64,000 bases of DNA from Methanomicrobia archaeon JdFR-19 (GCA_002010075.1 MTMG01000008.1:50149-114148), one strand, 5' to 3'; counted from the stretch's first letter, positions 47,027 to 56,122 are shown. Made by a program: numbers and translations. The notes: generated by a model from the sequence alone, not told the origin.

Positions 47027-47078
47027 AGGGGCAAAATGCCACAGAGGGGATGGATAGATTTTTATGGCGTTTGCCCCT
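47027..47078 (-). terminator. GC-rich hairpin upstream of alaS: terminator or leader element
   Basis: In the 133-nt gap, AGGGGCAAA (complement of 47070-47078) pairs perfectly with TTTGCCCCT (complement of 47027-47035), and an inner GCC/GGC extends the stem to 12 pairs around a 25-nt loop. CCTTTTATTT follows on the minus strand. It could end the kae1 transcript 47 nt after its stop codon. Alternatively, a TATA box at 47099-47110 would place the alaS mRNA 5' end close to the first base of the hairpin, making it a structured leader. Confidence 0.5.
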
Positions 47079-47124
47079 GATATCAATTTTCCTAGATTTT
47101 TATATATAAACCTATCTTCTAAAA

Positions 47125-48099
47125 TTACCAAACAACTTCGACCATCTCTGGTCTGAACCCCGGAATCACACTCGACTCATCAAGAGGAGTTCTAATCCCC
47201 ACCAAAAACATCTTCAATCCGAGGTAAGCTATCATTGTTCCATTGTCTCCCAAATATTTTTTCGCGGGTCTGTAGTACGATACACCTCTGTCCTCACACA
47301 TAATCGAGAGCATTTCCGACAGTCTATCATTGGCACCTACTCCTCCCACCAGCATAACCTCATCAAGGGAAGTATGGGCGAGAGCTCTCTCACTGACCTC
47401 GGTTAGCATTGCAAATGCAACCTCTTGAAGAGAGAAACAGACATCTTCGACTGGGTTATTCTTTACAGCTCTGAGTGCGGATGTCAGAAGTCCCGAGAAT
47501 GCAAGGTCCATTCCCTTCACTGTGTATGGCAATTCTATGTATTTTGATGATTTCTTTGCCAACTCTTCTATCTTCGGTCCACCAGGATGTGAGAGTCCAA
47601 CTTCTCTTGCAAACTTGTCAAGTGCGTTTCCAAGACCTACATCTATTGTCTCTCCAAATATTCTATATCTCTTCTGTTTCAGAGCAAGTATCTGTGTATT
47701 TGCTCCACTTGCATACACAACCAGTGGATTCTCTGCCCCAGTCTCCCATTTTCCAATCTCGATGTGTGCAATACAGTGGTTAACACCCACCAATGGTTTT
47801 TTCAGAAGGAGAGAAAGTGTGCGTGATGCAGTTGCCACCACTCTTAAACATGGACCAAGCCCTGGACCCTGTGAGAATGCTATTGCATCTATCTCATCTG
47901 CACTCACCTTTTCAAAGACTCTCCTCAGCAAATCAGCTATGTGAGAGGAGTGGTGCTGTGCAGCTTCTCTTGGATGTATCCCCCCCTTTTCAGGGATGTA
48001 TGGATGCGAAACCTCGCATATTTCCTCTGTTTCTCCATTTTCCTGTCTGACTACCCCCACACTCAGACTCCATGCTGTCCCCTCTATTCCAAGCACCAT
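47125..48099 (-). CDS. kae1: tRNA threonylcarbamoyladenosine synthase Kae1 (KEOPS subunit)
   Basis: This 324-residue universal protein carries out t6A modification of tRNA within KEOPS. Visible motifs are LGIEGTAWSLSVG, the metal-binding HHSSH and HCIAHIEIG, ASGANTQI, the GNALDKFAREVGL segment and the C-terminal GGVGANDRL. It is not fused to a Bud32 kinase. ATG 48099 is chosen over a TTG 12 nt upstream. It lies 4 nt after the DUF116 stop and is likely co-transcribed. It ends in TAA. Confidence 0.94.
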   Translation of the reverse strand: MVLGIEGTAWSLSVGVVRQENGETEEICEVSHPYIPEKGGIHPREAAQHHSSHIADLLRRVFEKVSADEIDAIAFSQGPGLGPCLRVVATASRTLSLLLKKPLVGVNHCIAHIEIGKWETGAENPLVVYASGANTQILALKQKRYRIFGETIDVGLGNALDKFAREVGLSHPGGPKIEELAKKSSKYIELPYTVKGMDLAFSGLLTSALRAVKNNPVEDVCFSLQEVAFAMLTEVSERALAHTSLDEVMLVGGVGANDRLSEMLSIMCEDRGVSYYRPAKKYLGDNGTMIAYLGLKMFLVGIRTPLDESSVIPGFRPEMVEVVW

Positions 48100-48103
48100 T
48101 ATA

Positions 48104-48766
48104 TCATCCAAGCTCTTCTATGACTTCATAGAACTCTCTCCAGTCCAATAAAGTCTCAACACACCCATCTCTTGTGAGAGGAATACCTAATGTAGGTATA
48201 CCATAAGAACCGCACAATTCAAGTCCCTCTCTTACTTCACGGTTGCACGCAACTCCAATCACTCCCTTTATGTCATATTTCTTTATCATCCTCTTTATCA
48301 CACTTGAGCCAGGTGCAATAAATACCTTGTATCCTTCTTTCTCACTCACTTTCTTTGCCTTGCCTATCTCACACCTTCCGCATCCAATACATTCAACGCC
48401 TTCTGGCGTCAGTCTTGCTGGGCATTCTTTTGACCTCAGACACTGAGGGAAAAATACGGCTCTTTTGTTTTTTGGAACTGCTTGGAGTCTTGGAAGCGAT
48501 ACTCTATTCCTCAATTCAATCCCTATCCTATCCACTGACGAGGAATCGATTGAGAACAGTCTGAGCGTTGGTCTAACTACCCCCTCAAGAACAGATATCC
48601 CAAAGAGCATGAGTCTCGGGAAATAAACTTTCCCTCGCTTGAAGGACAGTGCAATTATGAGTGATATTAGAAAAGTGATAGTGAAGAATATGGCAAGTAT
48701 TACGAGAACCACAAATGCAAGGTCTACAACTATCCTCCCTATTGTGGTATACACAAACTCGTTCAT
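48104..48766 (-). CDS. DUF116 membrane protein
   Basis: The 220-residue protein of the DUF116 family has an N-terminal membrane region (about residues 10-45, one long or two short helices) and a cytoplasmic domain with cysteines FPQCLRSKECPARLTPEG and CIGCGRCEIGKAKK, suggesting an iron-sulfur or zinc site. Its function is unknown. Its ATG overlaps the stop of the COG1665 gene, so it belongs to the leftward group COG1665-DUF116-kae1. It ends in TGA. Confidence 0.82.
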   Translation of the reverse strand: MNEFVYTTIGRIVVDLAFVVLVILAIFFTITFLISLIIALSFKRGKVYFPRLMLFGISVLEGVVRPTLRLFSIDSSSVDRIGIELRNRVSLPRLQAVPKNKRAVFFPQCLRSKECPARLTPEGVECIGCGRCEIGKAKKVSEKEGYKVFIAPGSSVIKRMIKKYDIKGVIGVACNREVREGLELCGSYGIPTLGIPLTRDGCVETLLDWREFYEVIEELG

Positions 48767-49722
48767 TTACACCCCTCCAAAAGAGTAAGTGATCTTATCC
48801 ACTCCCCTTTAGCCTCACGTGTCGTTCCCACAACGAGTTGAATCCCCTTTTCAGTCTCCTCAAGCATCCCTCTTGCCTCGAGGGTCTCCCCCTCAAAAAC
48901 CTGCCCAGCATATGTATGCGTATAGGAGAGAACTCTGTCAACCATAGGATGCTCTATTTCAAATACAGAGGGTGAATCGAACGCATATTTGGCGGACAGA
49001 ACTACTCCTCTTATCGTTCTTTTTTCAACTCTCCGTCTGTGCTTAGGAGGTCTGTACTCTCCTTCCCCCACATACAAGAGGTCGAAGTATGTGTCTTCCC
49101 ACATTGCTCTGTTATACTTTCTCACTTCGTGTATAAGAAACTCTTGGAATCCTATTTCAGGTACTCTTTTTTTGTATATTTTCTGCCATACGTCCTATGG
49201 TATTGGTTTCAGATCTGGTCTGTTTTGGTCGGTTGAAATAGCTTCACTCAAAATTTCTCTTGCTCTCCACCACTCTTTCCCATATACGACCAAATCGATA
49301 TCAGAATTCGCCTGCGATAGCGATGTGAGTCTTGAACCAGTAATTCCCATGCTCTTTCTTCGCACACCCATATCTTCAAGTGTGTCAATGAGTCTACTAA
49401 CCTTTTCATCTTCTTGACACACTCTCTCAAGTTCTTTTTCGGGCCTCAAATACTCTTGTATCTCGTCGTATGGAACAGCAAAAACATCGTACACCCAGCT
49501 GGGGTGGTGTAGTTTCATGTACTCGAAAGCCTCTTCAGTCCCTAACTTTCTGTATCTGATACCCCTCTTTTTGTTCATCCTCTCCCCCTTTTCATCCGGG
49601 ACATACCTCAACATCGCCCTAACACCCTCTCCCCCGCCGTAGTACTCTTGTGGAACATAATCTACAACAGAGAACACAAGCCCATCTTTGGTGAATAGGA
49701 AGTCCCTTATCCTCTGCTTCAT
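48763..49722 (-). CDS. Predicted nucleotidyltransferase (COG1665-like), with in-frame TAG
   Basis: The 319-residue protein contains a nucleotidyltransferase signature (GITGSRLTSLSQANSDIDLVVYG, about residues 123-147) after a mixed N-terminal domain. Codon 176 (complement of 49195-49197) is TAG. The same frame continues DVWQKIYKKRVPEIGFQEFL, HEVRKYNRAM and then a C-terminal beta-rich domain to TGA. The two pieces keep one frame with no other stop, and the post-TAG piece has no convincing start of its own. The combined length suits the archaeal family, whose substrate is unknown. Confidence 0.8.
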
Positions 49723-49726
49723 GCTC

Positions 49727-51277
49727 TCACTTCGTTAGTCCATTTATATAAGGTCCAACAATCATGAGAACGATAGAGCCGAAGATTATGTATGCGAACA
49801 TGAATGCGAGAAACTCGACCATTCTCTCTGCTCTCTCCCTATACACGAATCGTTCGAGCAGTGTTGCGACAGAGTCGCGAAACACGTGTCCACCATCGAG
49901 GGGGACAGCTGGAAGGCAGTTGAATAGTCCAACGTTGAAGTTTATCCATCCTATCCAGAACAATGCTGAAGCAGCCCACATATACAGGTTTCCTCCCATT
50001 ATTGGTTCATACAATTCGTTGAGAAGTCCTGTGAATCCCGTGAAACCACCAAGACCGAGTCCGCCCAATATCGGTAGCGTAATGAGGAGGAGCCATCCCC
50101 CTACTGTGTCAAGTTGGTGGGGTATTGATTTTAGAAGAGAAAGGTAGGAGTCTGCTGGAAACTCCATAAGCAAAAGCCCAAGTTTTCTTGCAGCAACATC
50201 ATCCTGGACATACACACCCATAAATCCTTTTCCATCTGCAGATGCGAGCTTGAATTCGAACATACCTTTGTCAGTTACAACCTTCACTTTTTGTCCAGGT
50301 TTTGTACTGTTCATAAAATCTCTAAAATCTTCAACCCCCCTTATCTCTTTGTTGTCTATTTTTTTTATTATCATTCCACTCTTTATTCCCGCTTTCTGGG
50401 CAGGAGCTCCATCTACAACTCCCCTGACTTTCATACCGTTTACATGTTCCTCTCTCGCAACCACAAAACTCTCCATATCATCCACTCTGATTCGAACGTT
50501 CTCCCCTTCCTGAACGTTCTCGAGTAGAGAATACACATCACTCAAAGAATACACCTCGACTCCGTTCACCTCTTTTATTACACCGATGTTCACACCAGCT
50601 AAATCGGCGGGAGACCCCTCCTCCACTCCTACTATCACCACATTATGGTTGGTGGGCGATATTCCATGAAGCATTGCAAAGAAAAGTGTGAAGGTTATCA
50701 AGGCAATCACAAAGTTCGACATAACTCCGGCTGTTAGCACCCTCATCCTCTCTCTCCTCTTGGCAGAGAAGAGTTCACCCTCGTCAGGTTCAGCAAAGCC
50801 ACCTACTGGGACAAGAAGTAGAAGCAAACCCATCGACTTTACTCTGATACCCTCAACCTTACACAGTACAGCATGTGAGACCTCATGAACTACAAGCGTT
50901 ATGAAAAGTGCGATAAGACCATATCCAAGAGGTATGAATTCATTCACACCCGGTATGAGCAGTATGTTTCTTGGTTCGTTCAGTGCGGTTGGTTGCGGGT
51001 GGGTGGTGAAGAAAATAATGTCAAAAGATATCAGAACGAGCGTCATACACAACATCCCAATCATCATGAGCGGAATACCAAACTCTGCATATAGTCTCCA
51101 GAATCTTCGGTGGGTTGCAAGTTTTTCAAGTAAATGTTGTCCCCTTTCAGTCCTTATCATCAAAAGGGGGCCATGTGCTGTGATTCCATATTTCTCGAGC
51201 ACCCCTCTTCTTGATAGCTCTCTAACGATTACCCAGTACGATACAAACACAGCCAGCACATACCACAGAGCGTTCAT
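49727..51277 (-). CDS. PDZ-containing M50 site-2-type intramembrane metalloprotease
   Basis: The 516-residue multi-spanning protease has the zinc motif HEVSH in a membrane helix (about residue 132) and the third ligand in NCLPAVPLDGGH near residue 460. Two PDZ domains lie between (about 205-275 and 275-350; the second begins VRGVVDGAPAQKAGIKSGMII). Several transmembrane helices flank each part. Site-2 proteases release membrane-bound regulators or clear signal peptides; the target is unknown. ATG 51277 follows AGGTAGG. It ends in TGA and reads into the COG1665 gene 4 nt later. Confidence 0.9.
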   Translation of the reverse strand: MNALWYVLAVFVSYWVIVRELSRRGVLEKYGITAHGPLLMIRTERGQHLLEKLATHRRFWRLYAEFGIPLMMIGMLCMTLVLISFDIIFFTTHPQPTALNEPRNILLIPGVNEFIPLGYGLIALFITLVVHEVSHAVLCKVEGIRVKSMGLLLLLVPVGGFAEPDEGELFSAKRRERMRVLTAGVMSNFVIALITFTLFFAMLHGISPTNHNVVIVGVEEGSPADLAGVNIGVIKEVNGVEVYSLSDVYSLLENVQEGENVRIRVDDMESFVVAREEHVNGMKVRGVVDGAPAQKAGIKSGMIIKKIDNKEIRGVEDFRDFMNSTKPGQKVKVVTDKGMFEFKLASADGKGFMGVYVQDDVAARKLGLLLMEFPADSYLSLLKSIPHQLDTVGGWLLLITLPILGGLGLGGFTGFTGLLNELYEPIMGGNLYMWAASALFWIGWINFNVGLFNCLPAVPLDGGHVFRDSVATLLERFVYRERAERMVEFLAFMFAYIIFGSIVLMIVGPYINGLTK

Positions 51278-51349
51278 CACACCTACCTAAACGTATGTGT
51301 TATTAATATTTGGGAAATTTTTTATGGTATGGGTGCGTGCTTGAAGTGA

Positions 51350-51670
51350 ATGCTCTCAGTTGTGTACACCACCGCTCCAAGAAAGAACGCACTTGAGCTT
51401 GCAAGGGCTTTGGTTGAGAGGAAGTTGGCTGGATGTGTGAATGTGCATGACATATCTTCAGTATATTGGTGGGGCGAGAAGGTAGAGGAGGATGAGGAGG
51501 CTGGTCTGTTGATAAAAACAACTCCCGAACTGGTGGAGGATGTTGTGAGGGTTTTGAAGGAGTTGCATCCTTACGAGATACCTGTGATACTACGCTGGGA
51601 TGTTGAGGCAAACAGGGATTATGAGAAATGGCTGAAAGGTGTGGTTGTAAATGGAAATGAGGGAGATTGA
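51350..51670 (+). CDS. cutA: CutA1 divalent-cation tolerance protein
   Basis: This 106-residue trimeric CutA1 protein starts LSVVYTTAPRKNALELARALVERKLAGCVNV and has the ISSVYWWGEKVEEDEEAGLLIKT and ELHPYEIPVIL segments that define the family. Its exact role (metal tolerance or ligand binding) is unsettled. It overlaps the next gene by 20 nt. It ends in TGA. Confidence 0.93.
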   Translation: MLSVVYTTAPRKNALELARALVERKLAGCVNVHDISSVYWWGEKVEEDEEAGLLIKTTPELVEDVVRVLKELHPYEIPVILRWDVEANRDYEKWLKGVVVNGNEGD

Positions 51671-52862
51671 ACTGTTCTCGATGAAGGGACTCAAAATCAG
51701 TGTGGATGTAGATGGGAACAGAGTAGTAAGTGCCAGAGCCGAAGGTCCACTTTCAAAAGTAGCCTCTCCAGTAATGAGGTTAATAGATGAGTTCATGGTA
51801 AAGGAAAGACCTGCTTACATCGGTGAAGATTTTGTGGTTCCGTCTCTTTTTTTCCCACCAATACCATCAAAAGCATTCAGACGTGCGATGAGAACACAAC
51901 TCGTGACAAGACTGAAGAAAAAGGTTCCTGAGATACTTTCTGTCTCGATAACAGACTACTGCACAGCCAACTGTCCAATGTGTGGGCATGGAGAGAGGGC
52001 AAAAGAGCCAATGCTCACAACAGAGGAGATGAAGAAGCTGATAGATGATGCACTGGCTCTTGGCACATACACTTTCCTGTTTACGGGTGGCGACCCTGTG
52101 CTTAGAAGTGATTTGCCAGAACTCATCGAGTACGTTCCAAAGGAAAAGGCGGTTGTTATCATGTTCACACCAGCGCAGACTCTCTACAAGAGAGCAAAGG
52201 AGCTTAAGGAAGCTGGTTTGCATTCGGTCTTTGTTGTATTGCATGATGCAGACCCAGATGTGCATAATGCGATGATGGGTACTGAAGGGGCTTTTGAAAA
52301 AGCAGTTAGAAGTGTAAAGGCTTGTTTGGATGAAGGAATTCTTACTGGAATCGTGGCAATACTGACAAAAGAACGCCTTTCCCATATTCATGAATTAATC
52401 GACTTCGCCTCTGAGCTTGGTGTGTATGAACTTTTGCTTTCAGACCCACTTCCAACTGGCAGAGTTCTACATAGAGAAGATATTATGCTCACACCAGAGG
52501 AAAGGGAATTCGTTGCGAAACTTCAAGAAGAACACAACTCAAAGGGAGAAGGCGTTAAGATATTTGCAAATGCAAGGGTCAAGGGATGTAGTGGAGTGGG
52601 CTGTGTTGCAGGTTCGAGATGGCTCCACATCACAAGCACGGGAGAATCTCAGGCATGCGATTATATACCACTCTCTTTTGGAAACATAAGAACGAATAAG
52701 TTATCCGATATTTGGAAGAAGATAACAACACACCCATGGTTTGCAAAGCATACGGATTTGTGCAGAATTCAGGATATGGAGTTCAGAAAACGCTATTTCC
52801 ACAACATACCCGCTAATACGCTTCTACCATATCCAATAGAAAAAATAGACAGTAAAAAATAA
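51651..52862 (+). CDS. Radical SAM protein of unknown substrate
   Basis: The 403-residue protein has a radical SAM core with the [4Fe-4S] motif CTANCPMC (Cys104, Cys108, Cys111), FLFTGGDPVL (GGE-like motif) and a TIM-barrel continuing to about residue 300. Extra cysteines follow near the C-terminus (KGCSGVGC, ESQACDYIP, HTDLCRI), as in SPASM-like proteins binding a second cluster. The N-terminal 90 residues are a family-specific extension. No peptide substrate gene is adjacent, so function is open. It ends in TAA. Confidence 0.82.
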   Translation: MEMREIELFSMKGLKISVDVDGNRVVSARAEGPLSKVASPVMRLIDEFMVKERPAYIGEDFVVPSLFFPPIPSKAFRRAMRTQLVTRLKKKVPEILSVSITDYCTANCPMCGHGERAKEPMLTTEEMKKLIDDALALGTYTFLFTGGDPVLRSDLPELIEYVPKEKAVVIMFTPAQTLYKRAKELKEAGLHSVFVVLHDADPDVHNAMMGTEGAFEKAVRSVKACLDEGILTGIVAILTKERLSHIHELIDFASELGVYELLLSDPLPTGRVLHREDIMLTPEEREFVAKLQEEHNSKGEGVKIFANARVKGCSGVGCVAGSRWLHITSTGESQACDYIPLSFGNIRTNKLSDIWKKITTHPWFAKHTDLCRIQDMEFRKRYFHNIPANTLLPYPIEKIDSKK

Positions 52863-52870
52863 CCAAAAAA

Positions 52871-53050
52871 TCAATCACTCATCCATATTGCGATGATTTT
52901 ATCAATCGCTATGTGTGTGTATTTGTCGTCTTTTTCAAGTGTTAAAACGCCATCGGCACACGCAATTACCTTTCCATTGAATGTGTCTTTAATCCCACAG
53001 TATACGTCCACATTCTTGCCCATATAATGTTCCGCAATGAATGCCTGCAT
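52871..53050 (-). CDS. Small MM0924-like protein with Sm-like beta character
   Basis: This 59-residue protein reads MQAFIAEHYMGKNVDVYCG, then DTFNGKVIACADGVLTLEK and THIAIDKIIAIW, a pattern of alternating beta strands like a small Sm/LSm-type barrel. I recall similar small proteins in Methanosarcina (MM0924 type), often annotated without function. ATG 53050 follows GGAGGTGAT at 6-7 nt; an in-frame TTG lies 15 nt upstream. It is convergent with the radical SAM gene and divergent from cdhA. It ends in TGA. Confidence 0.7.
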   Translation of the reverse strand: MQAFIAEHYMGKNVDVYCGIKDTFNGKVIACADGVLTLEKDDKYTHIAIDKIIAIWMSD

Positions 53051-53199
53051 TTTTATCACCTCCAATCATAATTGTCTTTGCATGAATAAATATTTTCTCT
53101 AAAAACTCAAAATAAAAATTAAAATTTTTTACAAGTTTATTTTAGGTATAAAAAAGAAAAATTGTTGATTTATCACATAGTATCTCTATATCGAAAGCA

Positions 53200-53246
53200 T
53201 TATATAATAATGAGAATAGGTGAATACCTCACAATTATTAGGGAGG
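53200..53246 (+). promoter_or_regulatory. cdh operon promoter and ribosome-binding site
   Basis: In a very AT-rich 200-nt gap, TTATATAATA (53200-53209) is a TATA box. A transcript from about 53228 would have a leader of about 25 nt ending in GGGAGG (53241-53246), 6 nt before ATG 53253. A short inverted repeat AGGT-GAAT-ACCT sits at about 53217-53228 near the predicted start. The rest of the gap holds only A/T runs and the promoter of the small leftward gene. Confidence 0.55.
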
Positions 53247-53252
53247 TTTTTG

Positions 53253-55583
53253 ATGGAGGGCGTTTTTACAATAAAAGGTCTCGAAAACGTCAAGATATAC
53301 ATCGGAAAGTTCACCGAAGAGGAGCCTCAGGGAATAACTCCGATGCCGAATATTGAGGACCTGAGAGAATGGGATATGAAACTCCTCAAGAGATATAAAC
53401 CGCTATACACTCCCATGAGTGAGAGATGTACTTTTTGCACATATGGCCCATGCGATTTGTCGAAGGGAAAAGAAGGAGCATGTGGAATCGATTTGAAAAC
53501 ACAGCAGGCAAGACTTCTCCTCCTCACAACCATCATGGGCGCATCTGCCCATGCAACACATGGAAGACACATACTCGAGCATCTGATACACATGTACGGT
53601 CGAGACCATCAGATAGAGGTTGGTGCGAGCGAGGACAAGACACCTAATATTAGTCTGGTGGCAGGTATAGTACCTAAGACACTTGGAGACCTTGAGAGTA
53701 TTATGACATATGTTGAGGGACAGCTCTCCCATCTTCTTGCCTCTCTGCATACTGGACAAGAGGGCTCATACCTCGATTTTGAATCGAAGGCTCTGCATGC
53801 GGGTATGCTTGACCATGTTGGTATGGAGGTTGCAGATGTAGCTCAAGTCTCTGCTTTGAACATGCCGAAGGCAGATGAAAATGCACAACTCGTTGACATA
53901 GGGCTGGATGTACTCGACACCTCAAAACCTGTCATCGTTTGCATAGGGCATAATGTTGCTGCAGCATATCATATAATGGAATACATGGAAGAGCATGGTT
54001 ATGATATAGAGTTGGGGGGTCTTTGCTGTACTGCAATCGATACAACAAGGGTTGATCCAAAGAGGAAGATTGTTGGCTCACTATCGAGTCAGCTTCGTTT
54101 CATAAGGAGTGGTGTGCCGGATGTTGTGGTTGTGGATGAGCAGTGTGTGAGAGTGGATACTGTGAAGGAGGCATCAAAGCTCCGCATACCAGTCATAGCA
54201 ACCTCAAACAAAATAATGTATGGGTTGAGAGACAGGACAAACGATGCTGTTGATGAGATAGTCGAGGATTTGGTTTCTGGCAAGGAGAAGGGCGTTTTGA
54301 TTTTTGATCTTAAAAAGGCAGGAGAGGTTGCGGTTAAGACTGCTGTTGCAATCCATCCCCTGAGAAAGGATTATCGTCTTTCTGACCCAGAAAGAATATC
54401 TGAGCTGGTTGCAGATTGTACAGAGTGTGGTAATTGCAACTTCCAGTGTCCTGAGGAACTTAGGATATCTGAAGCTATGGGGGCTGCAAAGCGGGGGGAC
54501 ATAACTCTTCTGCAGAAGCTGGACGAATGTTGCATTGCGTGTGGTAGATGTGAACAAGAATGCCCGAAGGGCATACCCATAGTTGATGTAATCCAGTTGT
54601 CTGTTCTTCCGATAAGAGAAGACAGGAGTAAGGTGAGAGCAGGAAGAGGACAGGTAAGCGACCCAGAGATAAGAGAAGAGGGAAGGAACCTTGTGCTTGG
54701 CGTTACCCCAGGAGCAGTTGCCATGGTTGGCTGTCCGAACTTTCCAGGTGGAGCTCGTGAATTGTACGAAGTGGCTGAGGAGCTTGTCAAGCGTTCGTAT
54801 ATAGTGCTGGTGAATGGTTGCACTGCGATGGAGATATCGAGGTTCAAGGATGATGAAGGAAAATCCCTGTTTGAAAGATATCCCGCCCGTTTTCTCAAGG
54901 GCAATATTCTGAACACAGGTTCTTGTGTCTCTAACTCGGCAATCACGGGTGCTGTTATAAAAGTGGCAACCATATTCGCAAAGAAACAGCTCCTTGGGAA
55001 CTATGAGGAGATAGCAGATTACATACTCAACAGAGTTGGGGCGGTTGGTGTTGCATGGGGCGCATACTCACAGAAGGCACAGTCCATAGGACTGGGATGT
55101 GTCAGGCTCGGGGTACCTGTCATTCTTGGGCCACATGGAGTAAAGTATAGGAGAGTGTATGTCGGGCATACCTACAATAAGGACGAGTGGTGGGTTTATG
55201 ATGCGAGGGATGGTTCAAAGGTTGAGATAGAGCCAGCACCAGAACATCTGATGATAACGGTTGATTCGAAGGAGGAACTGCTTCCCATGATAGCCAAGCT
55301 GTGCATAAGACCCTCTGATAATAACTTTGGGAGAATGATAAAGCTCACAAACTACATCGAACTCTCTGAGAAATACCTTGGCAGACTACCAGACGACTGG
55401 CATGTGTTTGTGAGAACAGAGGGAGACCTGCCTCTTGCATATAAGGATAGGCTATTGAAGATTCTTGAGGATGAACATGGATGGAAGATAGACTGGACAT
55501 CGAAGAAGATAATAGAGGGACCGACGAGGAGGTTGGATGTCTCGTTCCAGCCAACTAATCTTAAGAAGGAGGGCAAGGAATGA
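53253..55583 (+). CDS. cdhA: Acetyl-CoA decarbonylase/synthase alpha subunit (CO dehydrogenase)
   Basis: The 776-residue CdhA interconverts CO and CO2 at a nickel-iron-sulfur C-cluster. N-terminal cluster cysteines lie in RCTFCTYGPCDLSKGKEGACG. Two ferredoxin-type motifs occur mid-chain (CTECGNCNFQCPEE and CCIACGRCEQECPKG), and C-cluster ligands in GLCCTAID, NGCTAM, TGSCVSNS and the later SIGLGCVR region. The start is ATG 53253 (MEGVFTIKGLENVKIYIGK) with GGGAGG at 6 nt; a longer in-frame start is not needed. Length is normal for archaeal CdhA. Its TGA overlaps cdhB (ATGA). Confidence 0.97.
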   Translation: MEGVFTIKGLENVKIYIGKFTEEEPQGITPMPNIEDLREWDMKLLKRYKPLYTPMSERCTFCTYGPCDLSKGKEGACGIDLKTQQARLLLLTTIMGASAHATHGRHILEHLIHMYGRDHQIEVGASEDKTPNISLVAGIVPKTLGDLESIMTYVEGQLSHLLASLHTGQEGSYLDFESKALHAGMLDHVGMEVADVAQVSALNMPKADENAQLVDIGLDVLDTSKPVIVCIGHNVAAAYHIMEYMEEHGYDIELGGLCCTAIDTTRVDPKRKIVGSLSSQLRFIRSGVPDVVVVDEQCVRVDTVKEASKLRIPVIATSNKIMYGLRDRTNDAVDEIVEDLVSGKEKGVLIFDLKKAGEVAVKTAVAIHPLRKDYRLSDPERISELVADCTECGNCNFQCPEELRISEAMGAAKRGDITLLQKLDECCIACGRCEQECPKGIPIVDVIQLSVLPIREDRSKVRAGRGQVSDPEIREEGRNLVLGVTPGAVAMVGCPNFPGGARELYEVAEELVKRSYIVLVNGCTAMEISRFKDDEGKSLFERYPARFLKGNILNTGSCVSNSAITGAVIKVATIFAKKQLLGNYEEIADYILNRVGAVGVAWGAYSQKAQSIGLGCVRLGVPVILGPHGVKYRRVYVGHTYNKDEWWVYDARDGSKVEIEPAPEHLMITVDSKEELLPMIAKLCIRPSDNNFGRMIKLTNYIELSEKYLGRLPDDWHVFVRTEGDLPLAYKDRLLKILEDEHGWKIDWTSKKIIEGPTRRLDVSFQPTNLKKEGKE

Positions 55584-56122
55584 GTCCGAGCGAGGGCAAG
55601 GATAAGTTGGATACAACCAGAAGAGCACACCCTTATGATAGAGCTGACTTCGTGGGCACTAAAAGTGCAAGAGCAGTAAAGCCAGAAGTGATAGCAAAAA
55701 CTATTAAGAAAATGAAGAGGGCGTTGCTTGTAATAGGTTCAAACCTTTCAGATGAAGAGCTTGCAAAGGTCGTCGAATTTGCAAAGGTGTCTGGTCTTGA
55801 GGTTGTTGGTGCAGGTGGTGTTGCTGGCAGATTAAAAGATATACCGAACCATTATATGAATCTCCACCTACTCGTTGGCTACATCATAGAGGGGTGGAAA
55901 GGCTTTGATGGAAACGGAAAGTATGACGCTCTTGTGTTCGTCGGACACATATATTATCATCTTTCTCCGATGCTCAGAGCTTTATCGAACTTCTCATCCA
56001 CAAGACTAATATCGATAGACAGATATTATTACCCGTCTGCAGACATGACGTTCGGCAATCTGAGCGATAAAGAGTTCATTCAAGCTCTTGATAAACTTGT
56101 AAGTGTTATGAGGGAGGAGTGA
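55580..56122 (+). CDS. cdhB: Acetyl-CoA decarbonylase/synthase epsilon subunit
   Basis: The 180-residue CdhB forms the alpha2-epsilon2 CO dehydrogenase with CdhA. It is a Rossmann-like fold with the stretches RALLVIGSNLSDEEL, GAGGVAGRL and YDALVFVGHIYYHLSPMLRALS. It overlaps cdhA and cdhC at its ends, showing coupled translation. It ends in TGA. Confidence 0.95.
   Translation: MSPSEGKDKLDTTRRAHPYDRADFVGTKSARAVKPEVIAKTIKKMKRALLVIGSNLSDEELAKVVEFAKVSGLEVVGAGGVAGRLKDIPNHYMNLHLLVGYIIEGWKGFDGNGKYDALVFVGHIYYHLSPMLRALSNFSSTRLISIDRYYYPSADMTFGNLSDKEFIQALDKLVSVMREE

Noticed and set aside
22966-49722. Interrupted alaS, rnhB, GH57, GH15, debranching and COG1665 genes as pseudogenes
   Set aside because: Only TAG interrupts them, never TAA, TGA or a frameshift, and downstream parts keep all family motifs. 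Decay would give mixed lesions, and alaS is essential.
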